Of a stretch of DNA of 64,000 bases, positions 1 to 7,803 are shown in pieces. A model generated the notes under the pieces. That model saw only the letters and a program-made list of their open reading frames with translations. It had not been told where the DNA came from and did no database searches. Source of the stretch: Clostridiales bacterium (lineage in GTDB: Bacteria > Bacillota > Clostridia > Oscillospirales > CAG-272); contig DPGK01000040.1 in assembly GCA_003523225.1 (NCBI GenBank), positions 6,388 through 70,387 of the forward strand. The letters run 5' to 3'. The position numbers were made by a program, and so were the translations under genes. Numbering within the stretch: the stretch's first letter is position 1; each line of letters starts with the position of its first letter.

Positions 1-303
1 ATAATGATACTTCTCTACGGAGCTGGCGGAGAACCCGGCAGAGGTGAGATTCCTATGAGGCAGAAAGCAGACTGCCGCCTGACGACTTCCCTATAGATAA
101 GTGTATATATTCCTTTATATTTATCGCCCGCAGGGGGCTGAGACAAATACTGCGGATACATCCGGGACTGCACTGTATTCAATTACAGTACCGCCGGGAA
201 GCCCTCACGAGCTAATCGTGCCTATTTCCCCGACAGGAGCGAGATCCTGCCGGGATACATGCCGGAGGCCTGGACTCCGGCACTATTTGAGGAAGGAGGA
301 CAA
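1..303. other. Left-edge stretch without a supported gene
   Basis: No convincing gene was found here. One plus frame is open from base 1 to a stop at 94-96 and could be the C-terminal tail of a gene beginning outside the window, but nothing in it is recognisable. Two hairpins are visible: ACTGTA/TACAGT near 170-190 and TGCCGGAG/CTCCGGCA at 260-282. The second lies just before the ribosome binding site of the first clear gene, so it may be an intercistronic structure of the transfer operon. Confidence 0.4.
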
Positions 304-615
304 ATGGTTTATTACGCTTCCTGCGTGAACCAGTTTATCAGCATCGAGGACAGAAAGATCAAAGTCATGAACATCATGGACGCGGATCTTTATCTGCCCA
401 TTGACGAAACAAAGGAATTCTTCGGGGTAGCGGACTTTACCGTGCCCTATTCAAGACCGCTCAAGCAACAGACCATTACGGGAGAGCTCTCCGAAAAGCT
501 GGACGACAGCGCTTACAGAAAGGTAATGAAGGATCTGGCGACGGCGGTCATGAACTTTGATAAGGCAGAGGTCAAGCCGCCGGAAATGGAGGTTACAAGT
601 GTCGAAGGAAATTGA
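304..615 (+). CDS. Small hypothetical protein heading a Tad/Flp-type cluster
   Basis: This encodes 103 residues with no recognised domain, no signal peptide and no membrane segment; acidic and hydrophobic residues are mixed, suggesting a small soluble protein. The ATG at 304 was chosen because GGAGGA lies directly upstream (aaggaggacaaATG); an in-frame ATG at 259 has no such site. Its last codons overlap the GTG start of the CpaF-type ATPase gene, which implies co-translation. Position alone suggests a part in the pilus-like or conjugation apparatus; function is unknown. Confidence 0.65.
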   Translation: MVYYASCVNQFISIEDRKIKVMNIMDADLYLPIDETKEFFGVADFTVPYSRPLKQQTITGELSEKLDDSAYRKVMKDLATAVMNFDKAEVKPPEMEVTSVEGN

Positions 616-2005
616 GTTTACCGTGCTGCTTCACATGGTTCAGGAGTATATTTCCCAGAATTACGCGGCAGCACTCAGCGACAAGAATAAGGTCGGACAG
701 CTCCGTACCTATATCGACAAGTACCTCCGTGACTCCGGCTATACGGTGGAAGACCACTCCTTTGAAGCCCTTTCCCGGAAGCTTTATTCGGAAATGGCGG
801 AGTATTCGATCCTTACCCAGTATCTCGGCAGAGAGGATATCGAGGAGATCAACATCAACGGCTGGGATGACCTGGCCATCACCTATACCGACGGCCATAT
901 CGAAAAGGCGGAGGAACACTTTTATTCACCGCAGCATGCCGTGGATATCGTCAAGAGGCTCCTGCATCATTCCGGCATGATCATCGACAATGCAACGCCT
1001 ATGAGTCAGGGACATCTTCCCGGAAACACCCGTATCACGGCGCTGAAGAATCCTCTGGTAGACGATGACAGGGGTATTTCCGTGTCTATCCGTCTCCTTC
1101 ATCCCTCCAGAGTCGATTTGGACGCGATTGTTGAGGGCGGCAATGCCACACGGAAGATGGTGGACTTTCTCTGTATGTGTCTGCGATACGGCGTATCCTT
1201 CGTCGTCGCAGGAGCCACCTCTTCGGGCAAAACCACGCTCTTAAACGCACTGCTTACGACCATTCCGGACAACAAACGCATATTTACGATTGAGTCCGGT
1301 TCCCGTGAATTAAGCCTTGTGCGATCCGCAAAAAACGGTGAAATCGCAAATAACGTCGTCCACACACTGTCAAGACCTTCAGACAATCCCGCCTATGACA
1401 TTACCCAGGAGGATCTGGTTGTTGCGTCCCTTCGTTTCAACCCGGACATCGTGGTCGTAGGAGAAATGCGTGATGTGGAGGCCTATTCCGCCGTAGAAGC
1501 ATCGCTGACTGGTCATACCGTCGTATCGACCATCCATGCTTCTGCTGCCGATGCCGCTCATATGCGTCTTGCATTGCTCTGTCAGAAGCGTTTCCCGATC
1601 CAGTTCCAGACCTCGCTCATGCAGGCCGGACAGGCATTTCCGCTTGTGGTCTATGCCCATAAGCTGGAGGACAATTCCCGAAAGATCATGGACATCTCCG
1701 AATGCACCATCGACTCTTACGGGGAACGTCATTACCGCACACTGTTTCGGTACAACATCACGAAAAACGAGCTGGTCAACGGCAAATTCGTCATCGAAGG
1801 ACACTTTGAGCAGCCGGATATCATGTCCGATCACCTCAAGGAGAAGCTGATGCAGTTCGGCGTTCCGCAGGACCTTCTCAAGCGTTTCTTGACTATCGAG
1901 AAGCCTGCACCGAAGAAATACAAAGGGCAGCCTGAGAAGAAAAACGACGGAAGCTCCGCCGAACCTTCTTCCGCGCCTCAGCCGGAAGGAGGTAATTCAA
2001 ATTGA
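599..2005 (+). CDS. cpaF: CpaF/TadA-type secretion ATPase
   Basis: This is a 468-residue type II/IV secretion ATPase of the CpaF (TadA) branch, the cytoplasmic motor that drives assembly of Flp pili or related conjugation machinery. The Walker A motif GATSSGKT is at about residues 205-212. An arginine-rich linker, Asp-box sequence (NPDIVVVGEMRD) and a His-containing HTVVSTIHAS segment follow, in the order usual for the family. The C-terminal 35 residues are Lys/Pro/Ser-rich and probably disordered. The start is GTG at 599 with GGAGG upstream; an upstream in-frame ATG at 557 lacks one. The stop overlaps the TTG start of the next gene. The host element appears to be a degraded integrative element rather than a chromosomal tad locus. 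Confidence 0.88.
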   Translation: MSKEIEFTVLLHMVQEYISQNYAAALSDKNKVGQLRTYIDKYLRDSGYTVEDHSFEALSRKLYSEMAEYSILTQYLGREDIEEININGWDDLAITYTDGHIEKAEEHFYSPQHAVDIVKRLLHHSGMIIDNATPMSQGHLPGNTRITALKNPLVDDDRGISVSIRLLHPSRVDLDAIVEGGNATRKMVDFLCMCLRYGVSFVVAGATSSGKTTLLNALLTTIPDNKRIFTIESGSRELSLVRSAKNGEIANNVVHTLSRPSDNPAYDITQEDLVVASLRFNPDIVVVGEMRDVEAYSAVEASLTGHTVVSTIHASAADAAHMRLALLCQKRFPIQFQTSLMQAGQAFPLVVYAHKLEDNSRKIMDISECTIDSYGERHYRTLFRYNITKNELVNGKFVIEGHFEQPDIMSDHLKEKLMQFGVPQDLLKRFLTIEKPAPKKYKGQPEKKNDGSSAEPSSAPQPEGGNSN

Positions 2006-2925
2006 TCTTTTCTGTTCTCAGTATAGCCCTTTATATCATTTCCATTGTTCTTCTCTTGGATTTGAATGCTGACAGAGTGACAACGGACCTGATGAACCTC
2101 ATCACTCCGAACGACACACTGGCGGATAAAGCAAAGAACCTTCGTGAAGGCAAGAAGAAGCACGGGCTTTACAGAAAGCTCCTGAACATGAAAAACGCTC
2201 TGACCGTCACCGGAAAGAGCAAGCAGTTCACGGTGGTCTGCTGTGTATCCCTGCTCCTGTTTGCGGGCGGCATCATCCTGAGCCTGCTCCTGAACAACGT
2301 ATTTCTGATGCCTGTTCTCAGTGTAGCCCTTGCGCTGGTCCCGTTCTTCTACACCTCCAGCACCTTGAGCTATTACGAAAAGCACACGAAGGAAGAGCTT
2401 GAAACCACGCTTTCCATTGTCACCACATCCTATGTCCGGAATGACGATATTGTTTCCGCCGTCCGCGAGAATCTGAAGTATATCAAGCCGCCGCTCCGCA
2501 AGGTGTTCATGGCGTTTGAAGGTGAAGCAACGGCGATTTCCAGCAACGTGAAGCACGCTCTTTACAGTCTCCGGGACAAGGTCGATGATGAAATCTTCCG
2601 CGAGTGGTGCGACGCGCTGATCCAGTGCCAGGACGACAGAACGCTCAAGGATACGCTGCTTCCCATCGTCGGAAAGCTCACCGATGTCCGTATCGTCAAC
2701 AGCGAGCTGAAAACGCTGCTTACGGCGGCCAGAAACGAGTACTGGACGATGGTCGCCCTGGTCATCGGCAACGTACCGCTTCTGTATCTCCTGAACAAGG
2801 AATGGTTCCATTCACTCCTGTACACGACGGCGGGCAAGGCGACTTGCGGTGTCTGCGGGTTGGTCATTCTCATCACGGCACTGTTCATGATGAAATTCAC
2901 AAAGCCCATCGAATACAAAAGATAA
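2002..2925 (+). CDS. TadB-like pilus assembly membrane protein
   Basis: This 307-residue integral membrane protein has a short N-terminal membrane segment, a pair of hydrophobic segments around residues 75-115, a cytoplasmic helical T2SSF-like domain and two C-terminal membrane segments near 245-300. This is the topology of TadB, an inner-membrane platform partner of the CpaF ATPase. The start is TTG at 2002, preceded by GGAAGGAGGT and overlapping the ATPase stop codon. Sequence similarity to classical TadB is judged from domain layout and neighbours, so the exact subfamily is inference. Confidence 0.75.
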   Translation: MIFSVLSIALYIISIVLLLDLNADRVTTDLMNLITPNDTLADKAKNLREGKKKHGLYRKLLNMKNALTVTGKSKQFTVVCCVSLLLFAGGIILSLLLNNVFLMPVLSVALALVPFFYTSSTLSYYEKHTKEELETTLSIVTTSYVRNDDIVSAVRENLKYIKPPLRKVFMAFEGEATAISSNVKHALYSLRDKVDDEIFREWCDALIQCQDDRTLKDTLLPIVGKLTDVRIVNSELKTLLTAARNEYWTMVALVIGNVPLLYLLNKEWFHSLLYTTAGKATCGVCGLVILITALFMMKFTKPIEYKR

Positions 2926-2937
2926 GGAGGTCTTCAA

Positions 2938-3807
2938 ATGCAGCAGGCAATTATCGGAGTGCTTGTCGGTATCGGTCTGTATCTTGTGCTGATGGATCTG
3001 TTTAAGATCCCGTACAGCAAGACAAGCCAGGCCGTAGACAACATCTCCAAAAAACAGAAAAACAAGGCCTCCTTCCTGGAGGTCAGACTGGAAGGACTCG
3101 CGAAATGGCTTTCGGGGTTCATCCGTATCAACGAATTCAAACGTGCCCAACTGGAAGCTGATCTGAAAACGGCGCAGATGGATATCTCTCCGGAGATGTT
3201 CAAGGCCAATGCCATTGTAAAAGCCGCTATCGTCGGTGTATTTGCGATCCCAATGGCATTTATCTTCCCGATCCTCGTCCCGGTGGTTCTGATCCTCGCC
3301 GTATTCCTTTACGGCAATGAGGTCAAATCCGTCGGAAAACGGATCAAGGTCAAGCGCCAGAAGATCGAGCACGAGCTTCCGAGACTCGTTTCCACCATTG
3401 AGAAAACCCTGAAACACAGCCGTGACGTTCTCTATATGCTGGATTCCTACAGAGATTCCGCAGGGCCGGAACTGAAGCACGAGCTGGATATCACGGTGGC
3501 GGATATGAAGTCCGGCAACTACGAAGGCGCGATCACAAGACTGGAAAGCCGCGTCGGATCCTCACAGATGTCCGATATCTGTCGTGGTCTCATCGGCATC
3601 CTTCGGGGTGACGATACCGAAATGTACTGGGCATCCCTGTCCCTGAAATTCAATGACGTACAGCGCCAGATGCTCCGGCTGGAAGCGCAGAAGGTTCCGA
3701 GAAAGGTTAACCGCCTTTCGATGTGCCTGCTTGTCTGCTTCCTCCTGACCTATATCGTGGTCATCCTGGATCAGATCGTATCAAGCCTCGGCGTACTGTT
3801 CGGTTAA
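2938..3807 (+). CDS. TadC-like pilus assembly membrane protein
   Basis: This 289-residue membrane protein begins with a membrane anchor and has a hydrophobic pair near residues 95-125, a T2SSF-like helical domain and a C-terminal membrane segment. That is the expected layout of TadC, the second platform protein beside TadB. The start at 2938 has a strong AAGGAGG site and lies 12 bases after tadB. It is the last intact member of the transfer/pilus operon before the truncated pilin-like gene. Confidence 0.75.
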   Translation: MQQAIIGVLVGIGLYLVLMDLFKIPYSKTSQAVDNISKKQKNKASFLEVRLEGLAKWLSGFIRINEFKRAQLEADLKTAQMDISPEMFKANAIVKAAIVGVFAIPMAFIFPILVPVVLILAVFLYGNEVKSVGKRIKVKRQKIEHELPRLVSTIEKTLKHSRDVLYMLDSYRDSAGPELKHELDITVADMKSGNYEGAITRLESRVGSSQMSDICRGLIGILRGDDTEMYWASLSLKFNDVQRQMLRLEAQKVPRKVNRLSMCLLVCFLLTYIVVILDQIVSSLGVLFG

Positions 3808-3817
3808 GGAGGCGCAC

Positions 3818-3946
3818 ATGAAGAAATTACTGAAAAGCCGCAAAGGCGAAGGCTATATCGATATGTGCGTCGGCGTTGTCTGCTTCGTCATGGTGCTGGT
3901 CGTTGGTTATGACTATCTTGTGTACGACAAGAAGTCCGGCACCTAA
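3818..3946 (+). pseudogene. Truncated pilin-like (DUF4320-type) protein at an element junction
   Basis: This encodes 42 residues that open with MKKLLKSRKGEGYID and a single hydrophobic segment, as in the small pilin-like DUF4320 proteins that follow TadC in Firmicutes conjugative elements. Such proteins are normally over 100 residues, but here the frame stops right after the membrane segment and integrase coding sequence starts at about 3948. The start has AAGGAGG nine bases upstream. I read it as the 5' end of a pilin-like gene cut by a deletion; a genuine 42-residue protein cannot be excluded. Confidence 0.6.
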
Positions 3947-3947
3947 G

Positions 3948-4133
3948 GCATTAAATATTCACGGGCTTCGTCATTCACATGTTTCACTTCTGATTAGTAA
4001 GAAGTACGACATCTTTGAAATATCTAAAAGAATTGGCCACAAGTCGATTAAGACAACTCAAGACACATACGGACATCTTTTCACGGAAGTTCAGAAGAAC
4101 ATTGCCGATGATTTGAATGATATGAGGAGGTGA
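3948..4133 (+). pseudogene. Tyrosine integrase, C-terminal fragment
   Basis: This stretch encodes the last 62 residues of a tyrosine recombinase. The catalytic-domain signatures HGLRH (His and Arg of the R-H-R-Y set), GHKS and TYGHLF (Tyr nucleophile) are present in order. The N-terminal SAM-like and core-binding domains and the first catalytic Arg are missing. There is no plausible start codon or ribosome site; the fragment is abutted by the truncated pilin-like gene. It is the remnant of the element's integrase and should be inactive. Confidence 0.85.
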
Positions 4134-4137
4134 AACC

Positions 4138-4494
4138 ATGCGCAACAATCAATATGTAAAAGACGGTCAGGGTGCAGAAACCTATGACAGTCAGGGGAGG
4201 CTGAGAAACCGCACCATCGCATTTCGGGCATCCCCTGAAGAAGTCGGCCAGGTCGAGTATATAATTTCTTTGACTGGTATGCTGAAGCAGGACTATTACA
4301 TTACGAGGGCACTTGATCGCGATATCAATGTCACCGGTAACTGTAAGATCCATAAGGCTGTGTATGACAGGCTCGGAGAACTGATATCGGAGCTGAAGCG
4401 CATCGAGGCTGGCCGCTATATCAACCAGGAGCTTATGGATGACATCAAGCTTATCATCAAGGTCGTTGACGGATTGTACATAAAAAACGACTAA
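4138..4494 (+). CDS. MobC-like/ribbon-helix-helix mobilisation accessory protein
   Basis: This encodes 118 residues. The region RNRTIAFRASPEEVGQVEYI resembles the ribbon-helix-helix opening of plasmid and ICE mobilisation (MobC-like) proteins, followed by a helical C-terminal half. It starts four bases after the integrase fragment with a strong TGAGGAGGTGA site. Such genes often sit beside the integrase at the end of Firmicutes conjugative elements, where they are thought to help relaxosome or oriT function; that role is inferred. No relaxase or coupling protein is visible in the window. Confidence 0.6.
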   Translation: MRNNQYVKDGQGAETYDSQGRLRNRTIAFRASPEEVGQVEYIISLTGMLKQDYYITRALDRDINVTGNCKIHKAVYDRLGELISELKRIEAGRYINQELMDDIKLIIKVVDGLYIKND

Positions 4495-4506
4495 GCAAGC
4501 CAACAA

Positions 4507-4542
4507 ATAGCCGTGGGGTGTACTGCTCCACGGTTATCTTCT
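4507..4542 (+). terminator. Terminator after the mobilisation gene
   Basis: ATAGCCGTGG (4507-4516) pairs with CCACGGTTAT (4528-4537) with one G-T pair, and a T-rich stretch follows. It lies 12 bases after the stop codon. Confidence 0.65.
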
Positions 4543-4925
4543 TCAGGGGATTTTCTGTTGGTTGCACGGTTGCACGGCAAAAAAGCCACACGATACCTTT
4601 AGTGAGCAAATTGACGATTAAAAGCTGCTGCCAATGCCGGAAGAATCTTGAGCTGAATTTTGAGTTTTGTGGCTCTTGAGATCAGTTACGTTCGACCCGG
4701 TTTCAAAAGTCGTGCAACAAAAATCTGCGACAAAAAGTGATAAACGGTATGGAATAGGCGGAAAACACGTAAGAATAAGGCTGAAAACGGGTTAAAACTA
4801 AGCATTTGGAGGTGGACTTACAAAACCGGGGAAGAGTGGGAATAATTGAGTAGTAGTCTGTAGCATCTTCCGCTCTGTAACCGGCGATCGGAATTGACCC
4901 TAAACGTGCTACAAAACATGATAAT
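4543..4925. other. Gene-free flank of the element remnant
   Basis: No supported gene lies between the mobilisation gene and the minus-strand exporter. The stretch holds a tandem pair of gttgcacg (about 4560-4576) and an inverted copy cgtgcaac (4711-4718), plus GTAGCA (4860-4865) facing TGCTAC (4907-4912). These short repeats are of the kind expected at integrase or excisionase binding sites or an attachment site, but no second end of the element is visible for comparison. Confidence 0.35.
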
Positions 4926-4930
4926 TACAA

Positions 4931-4977
4931 AACGTACCGCTCCGGGTCGCATTTTGTACGAGCCGGAGCGGTACGTT
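4931..4977 (-). terminator. Strong terminator between element remnant and exporter gene
   Basis: A perfect 15-bp inverted repeat, AACGTACCGCTCCGG (4931-4945) with CCGGAGCGGTACGTT (4963-4977), has a 17-base loop. Read on the minus strand it ends in a short T-containing tract and lies about 60 bases after the exporter stop codon. It could act in both directions. Confidence 0.75.
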
Positions 4978-5037
4978 AATTATTTAGTCGTTTTCTGTAT
5001 ACTTCTTTTTTTCATAGCCGCTGGGCGTTTTTATAGC

Positions 5038-5817
5038 TTATTTTGCGATCTTTGAAAACACAAAGATGGTTATTCCGAGCAGGACAAGCACGATTCCGGT
5101 GGCGCGATTAAGGGTCTTCGGTTCGGCTTTGTTGGCAAACAGCGCGGCAATGCGCGCCCAGAGCAGGGTAAAGCAGACGCACAGAATAAGAACCGTCCAG
5201 TCCGGCGCTCCTCCGATGGCAAAATGGGAGACGGCTCCGGTAAGCGCGGTAAAGGTCATAATAAACACGCTCGTGCCGACGGCGGTTTTCAGCTCGTAGC
5301 CGAGGACGCTGGTGAGTATCAGCAGCATCATCATTCCGCCGCCCGCTCCGACAAAGCCGCATATGAAGCCTATCACCGTTCCGCAAATGACCGATTGCAC
5401 CGCGCGCTTTTTGGCGGACGCCGCCTGCATTGTCTCCTTTGTCGTCATGACCGGCTTTACAATGAACTTGACGCCGAGCAGAAACGTCATGAACACCGAG
5501 AAATTTCCCATTGCAGTTGACGGTACGAGCTTTGAAACAAAGCTGCCCACTACGGTAAAGACCAGTACGGTCGCCATCATTATCAGCCCGTTGCGGATGT
5601 CGAGGTTTTTGTTTTTGCCGTATGTGTAGGCGGACACCGCGCTTGCCAGTACGTCGCTTGCAAGCGCAATGCCTACAGCCATATAAGGATCAATGCCAAG
5701 GAATGTAACAAGCATCGGGGTTATGACCGCCGCGGCGCTCATGCCGGCAAAGCCGGTGCCGAGTCCCGCGCCCATTCCTGCGAAAAATGTTACAAGAACT
5801 GTTTTCAGAATTTCCAT
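5038..5817 (-). CDS. TauE/SafE (TSUP) family membrane exporter
   Basis: This 259-residue protein has about eight hydrophobic segments and two glycine-rich repeats (GAGLGTGFAGMSAAA near residue 17 and GFVGAGGGMM near residue 155), the duplicated signature of the TSUP family that moves sulfite, sulfonates or other organic anions across the membrane. Its ATG lies one base after the stop of the MarR-type regulator, so the two form an operon. The substrate cannot be told from sequence. Confidence 0.85.
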   Translation of the reverse strand: MEILKTVLVTFFAGMGAGLGTGFAGMSAAAVITPMLVTFLGIDPYMAVGIALASDVLASAVSAYTYGKNKNLDIRNGLIMMATVLVFTVVGSFVSKLVPSTAMGNFSVFMTFLLGVKFIVKPVMTTKETMQAASAKKRAVQSVICGTVIGFICGFVGAGGGMMMLLILTSVLGYELKTAVGTSVFIMTFTALTGAVSHFAIGGAPDWTVLILCVCFTLLWARIAALFANKAEPKTLNRATGIVLVLLGITIFVFSKIAK

Positions 5818-5818
5818 A

Positions 5819-6268
5819 TCAATTGTTTTTCCTCTTTTTTTCCTTGACCTTATCTATATTTCTACCGCACGCTTCAATTACTCCGGTAAAACGGTCTATA
5901 TCTTCTTTGTCCACGCCGTCAAGAATAATATCATAGAATTCCCGCTGCAAACGCCGCCCCTCCTCGATGATAGGCTGCGCCCGCTCTGTGCAGGTGAGTA
6001 TAATACAGCGGCGGTTGCCGTCCATCGGATGACGTTCAAGATATCCATCGTTCACCAGCTTATCTACATATAAAGAGACAAGGTTGGGGCGTATTCCCCG
6101 GTAGCGTATTATGTCGCGGGCTGTGGGGTATTCGGGATGGTTGGCAATAAACATAAGAATGTCAAATCCGGTCTGCGGAATATTCATTTCGCGGCAAAAG
6201 GGGCTGCACATCTCGCCGTAGCCCTCAATGATATTGTGCAGCGTAGGAAGCAGACTTATCCGGTCCAT
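5819..6268 (-). CDS. MarR-family transcriptional regulator
   Basis: This 149-residue winged-helix protein has the MarR layout: N-terminal dimerisation helices, a helix-turn-helix around residues 45-75 (TARDIIRYRGIRPNLVSLYV), and a basic wing with DGNRR near residues 80-95. The ATG at 6268 was chosen because GAGGTG lies just upstream; a TTG four codons earlier is in frame but has no site. It is first in an operon with the TSUP exporter, so it probably controls export of a small-molecule effector. Confidence 0.85.
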   Translation of the reverse strand: MDRISLLPTLHNIIEGYGEMCSPFCREMNIPQTGFDILMFIANHPEYPTARDIIRYRGIRPNLVSLYVDKLVNDGYLERHPMDGNRRCIILTCTERAQPIIEEGRRLQREFYDIILDGVDKEDIDRFTGVIEACGRNIDKVKEKKRKNN

Positions 6269-6395
6269 ATCGCACCTCAAACTTCAAAAAATGAATTATC
6301 ACGATTTTGAACAATTATATCACAACGGATATCAGTTTTCAATGTACCGTTTATGAATTTTCGGTATGAATTGTAATAACAGCATTCATTATTGC

Positions 6396-6439
6396 GTGAC
6401 AAAAAACAGCCGTCGGGAGCTTTGCGGCTTCCGACAGCC
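6396..6439 (-). terminator. Terminator after the YdcF-family gene
   Basis: On the minus strand GTCGGAAGC pairs with GCTCCCGAC across a six-base loop (one mismatch), flanked by further GGCTG/CAGCC pairing and followed by a run of Ts. It lies about 60 bases after the stop of the YdcF-like gene. Confidence 0.7.
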
Positions 6440-6500
6440 AAACAGATTTTTATAGAGCGGCAGATCTGCCGTGTCAGGGCAGGGGACACGAAAAGGAGCG

Positions 6501-7280
6501 TCACGCTCCGAGCAGCCATAGCCTGATAACGGCGGCGCATTCTCGAAGAAAGCTCACGGGTATGCTGTACCATGCGATGCCGGAATGAACGTGCGTGCAG
6601 TCAAGCCCCAATGCCTGTGCGGTCATTGACGCGCGATAGATGTGGTAGTTGCTCGTTATCACAGTCACGCGGTAAGCTCCGCTTAATTTCTCATCAAGTA
6701 TCGCCTTTGAGTTGGCAAGATTGGTGTGGGTCGAGTCTGAGGCTTCCTCCCGGATTATCCTGCTTGCGGGTATACCCCTTTCGGTCAGGTATCTTTCCAT
6801 TGCAAGCGCCTCGGTTATATCCTCGTCCGCTCCTTGCCCGCCGGATACCACGACCACAGCCTCCGGGTTTTTTCCGCAATAGCTTACAGCCGCATCAAGG
6901 CGGCGCGCAAGCTGTGAGCTGACCTGCTCCCCGCGCAAGCCCGCGCCAAGCACGATAACGGCATCCTCCCTGTAATCGGCGGTGTCGTTCTGCCCGTAGA
7001 CCGTAATGAAGGTCAGCAGCGCGGCAAGCATCAAAAAAGCGGCGGCAAAGCAGGCAGACAACCACTTTATTTTCTTTATCCGGTTGAAAAACGCACCGAT
7101 CCCGGCAAGCACCGCTCCGAGCAGCGCCGTGAATATGATCCCGGCGTTGAAGTTTACAATAAACGCCATCGCGGTGGCGTCCGCGATCAGCAGCACTCCC
7201 GCGACAGCCGCCGTTACCCTCAGAACGGCTGACGGGCTGATCCTGTGCGCCTTGCGGCGGGAATTATTTTTTTTCAGCAT
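6501..7280 (-). CDS. YdcF-family (DUF218) membrane-anchored protein
   Basis: This 259-residue protein has hydrophobic segments near residues 18-90 followed by a DUF218 domain (YdcF/SanA/ElyC family). The domain shows VIVLGAG, a VVVVSGGQG loop, the ALAMERYLTERGI helix, an Asn/Ser-rich THTNLANS segment and VITSNYHIYRA, in family order. Family members are linked to envelope or peptidoglycan precursor metabolism, but the reaction is not established. The start overlaps the end of the upstream small membrane gene by 17 bases, so the two are co-translated. Confidence 0.85.
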   Translation of the reverse strand: MLKKNNSRRKAHRISPSAVLRVTAAVAGVLLIADATAMAFIVNFNAGIIFTALLGAVLAGIGAFFNRIKKIKWLSACFAAAFLMLAALLTFITVYGQNDTADYREDAVIVLGAGLRGEQVSSQLARRLDAAVSYCGKNPEAVVVVSGGQGADEDITEALAMERYLTERGIPASRIIREEASDSTHTNLANSKAILDEKLSGAYRVTVITSNYHIYRASMTAQALGLDCTHVHSGIAWYSIPVSFLRECAAVIRLWLLGA

Positions 7281-7698
7281 TATTAAACTGGGAGCGGTAG
7301 TTCTTTTCTTCCGTTATCGTCCGGCGCACGTGCCTGCCGACAAGAACGTAAATCAGCATGGCGACAAGATAGATCATGAGAGCCACGCAGAAGCCTACAA
7401 GACGATTGCGGCTTTCCATATCTGCGGGCAGCAGGACGCAGAAGTATATTCCCGCCATAGTTGCCGCGCAGTGCAAAGGATATCCAAGCCCCCGCGGCAG
7501 GCTTTTGGATGTAAGGCAGGTATTTGCAATTGCAAAAAAGATGCAGAAGGGAAGAAGCAGGAAGATGCGCTTGGCTGAAAGCAGTGCGCCGCCCTCCTCG
7601 TTTGAGTACATTGCCCAGATCAGGAAGCTGTAAGCACCTGCCGCAACGGTGTAGTATGCCGCCGCATGAGACAGAGTTCTGAGTATTGTTTTTTTCAT
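7264..7698 (-). CDS. Four-helix integral membrane protein of unknown function
   Basis: This 144-residue protein has four hydrophobic segments (about residues 10-32, 42-62, 75-92 and 98-120) and a basic, charged C-terminus. It broadly resembles small DUF3021-like membrane proteins in size and topology, but I see no diagnostic motif and do not assign a family. It is translationally coupled to the downstream YdcF-like gene. A GC hairpin (AGCGCC/GGCGCT, 7718-7731) sits in its leader just before the ribosome site. Confidence 0.65.
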   Translation of the reverse strand: MKKTILRTLSHAAAYYTVAAGAYSFLIWAMYSNEEGGALLSAKRIFLLLPFCIFFAIANTCLTSKSLPRGLGYPLHCAATMAGIYFCVLLPADMESRNRLVGFCVALMIYLVAMLIYVLVGRHVRRTITEEKNYRSQFNNAEKK

Positions 7699-7803
7699 TT
7701 TGTTCCTGTTTTTTCACAGCGCCGTGGCGCTTTTTTTGTTACTTATTTACTTTACCACATTACGGGATATTTTGCAAGAGGAATTAAGTAAATAATTTAT
7801 ATA

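Noticed and set aside
131-175. CTGAGA resembling part of a TPP riboswitch
   Set aside because: The rest of the TPP consensus (GGGT.. and ACCTGA.. arms) is absent and the next gene is not thiamin-related.
101-328. A 75-codon plus-strand open frame at the left edge
   Set aside because: It has no ribosome site and overlaps the better supported gene that starts at 304.
7264-7698. Assignment of the four-helix protein to DUF3021
   Set aside because: Size and topology agree but no diagnostic motif was seen, so no family is claimed.
7718-7738. A GC hairpin followed by seven Ts on the plus strand
   Set aside because: No plus-strand gene ends here; it lies in the leader of a minus-strand gene and is noted there instead.
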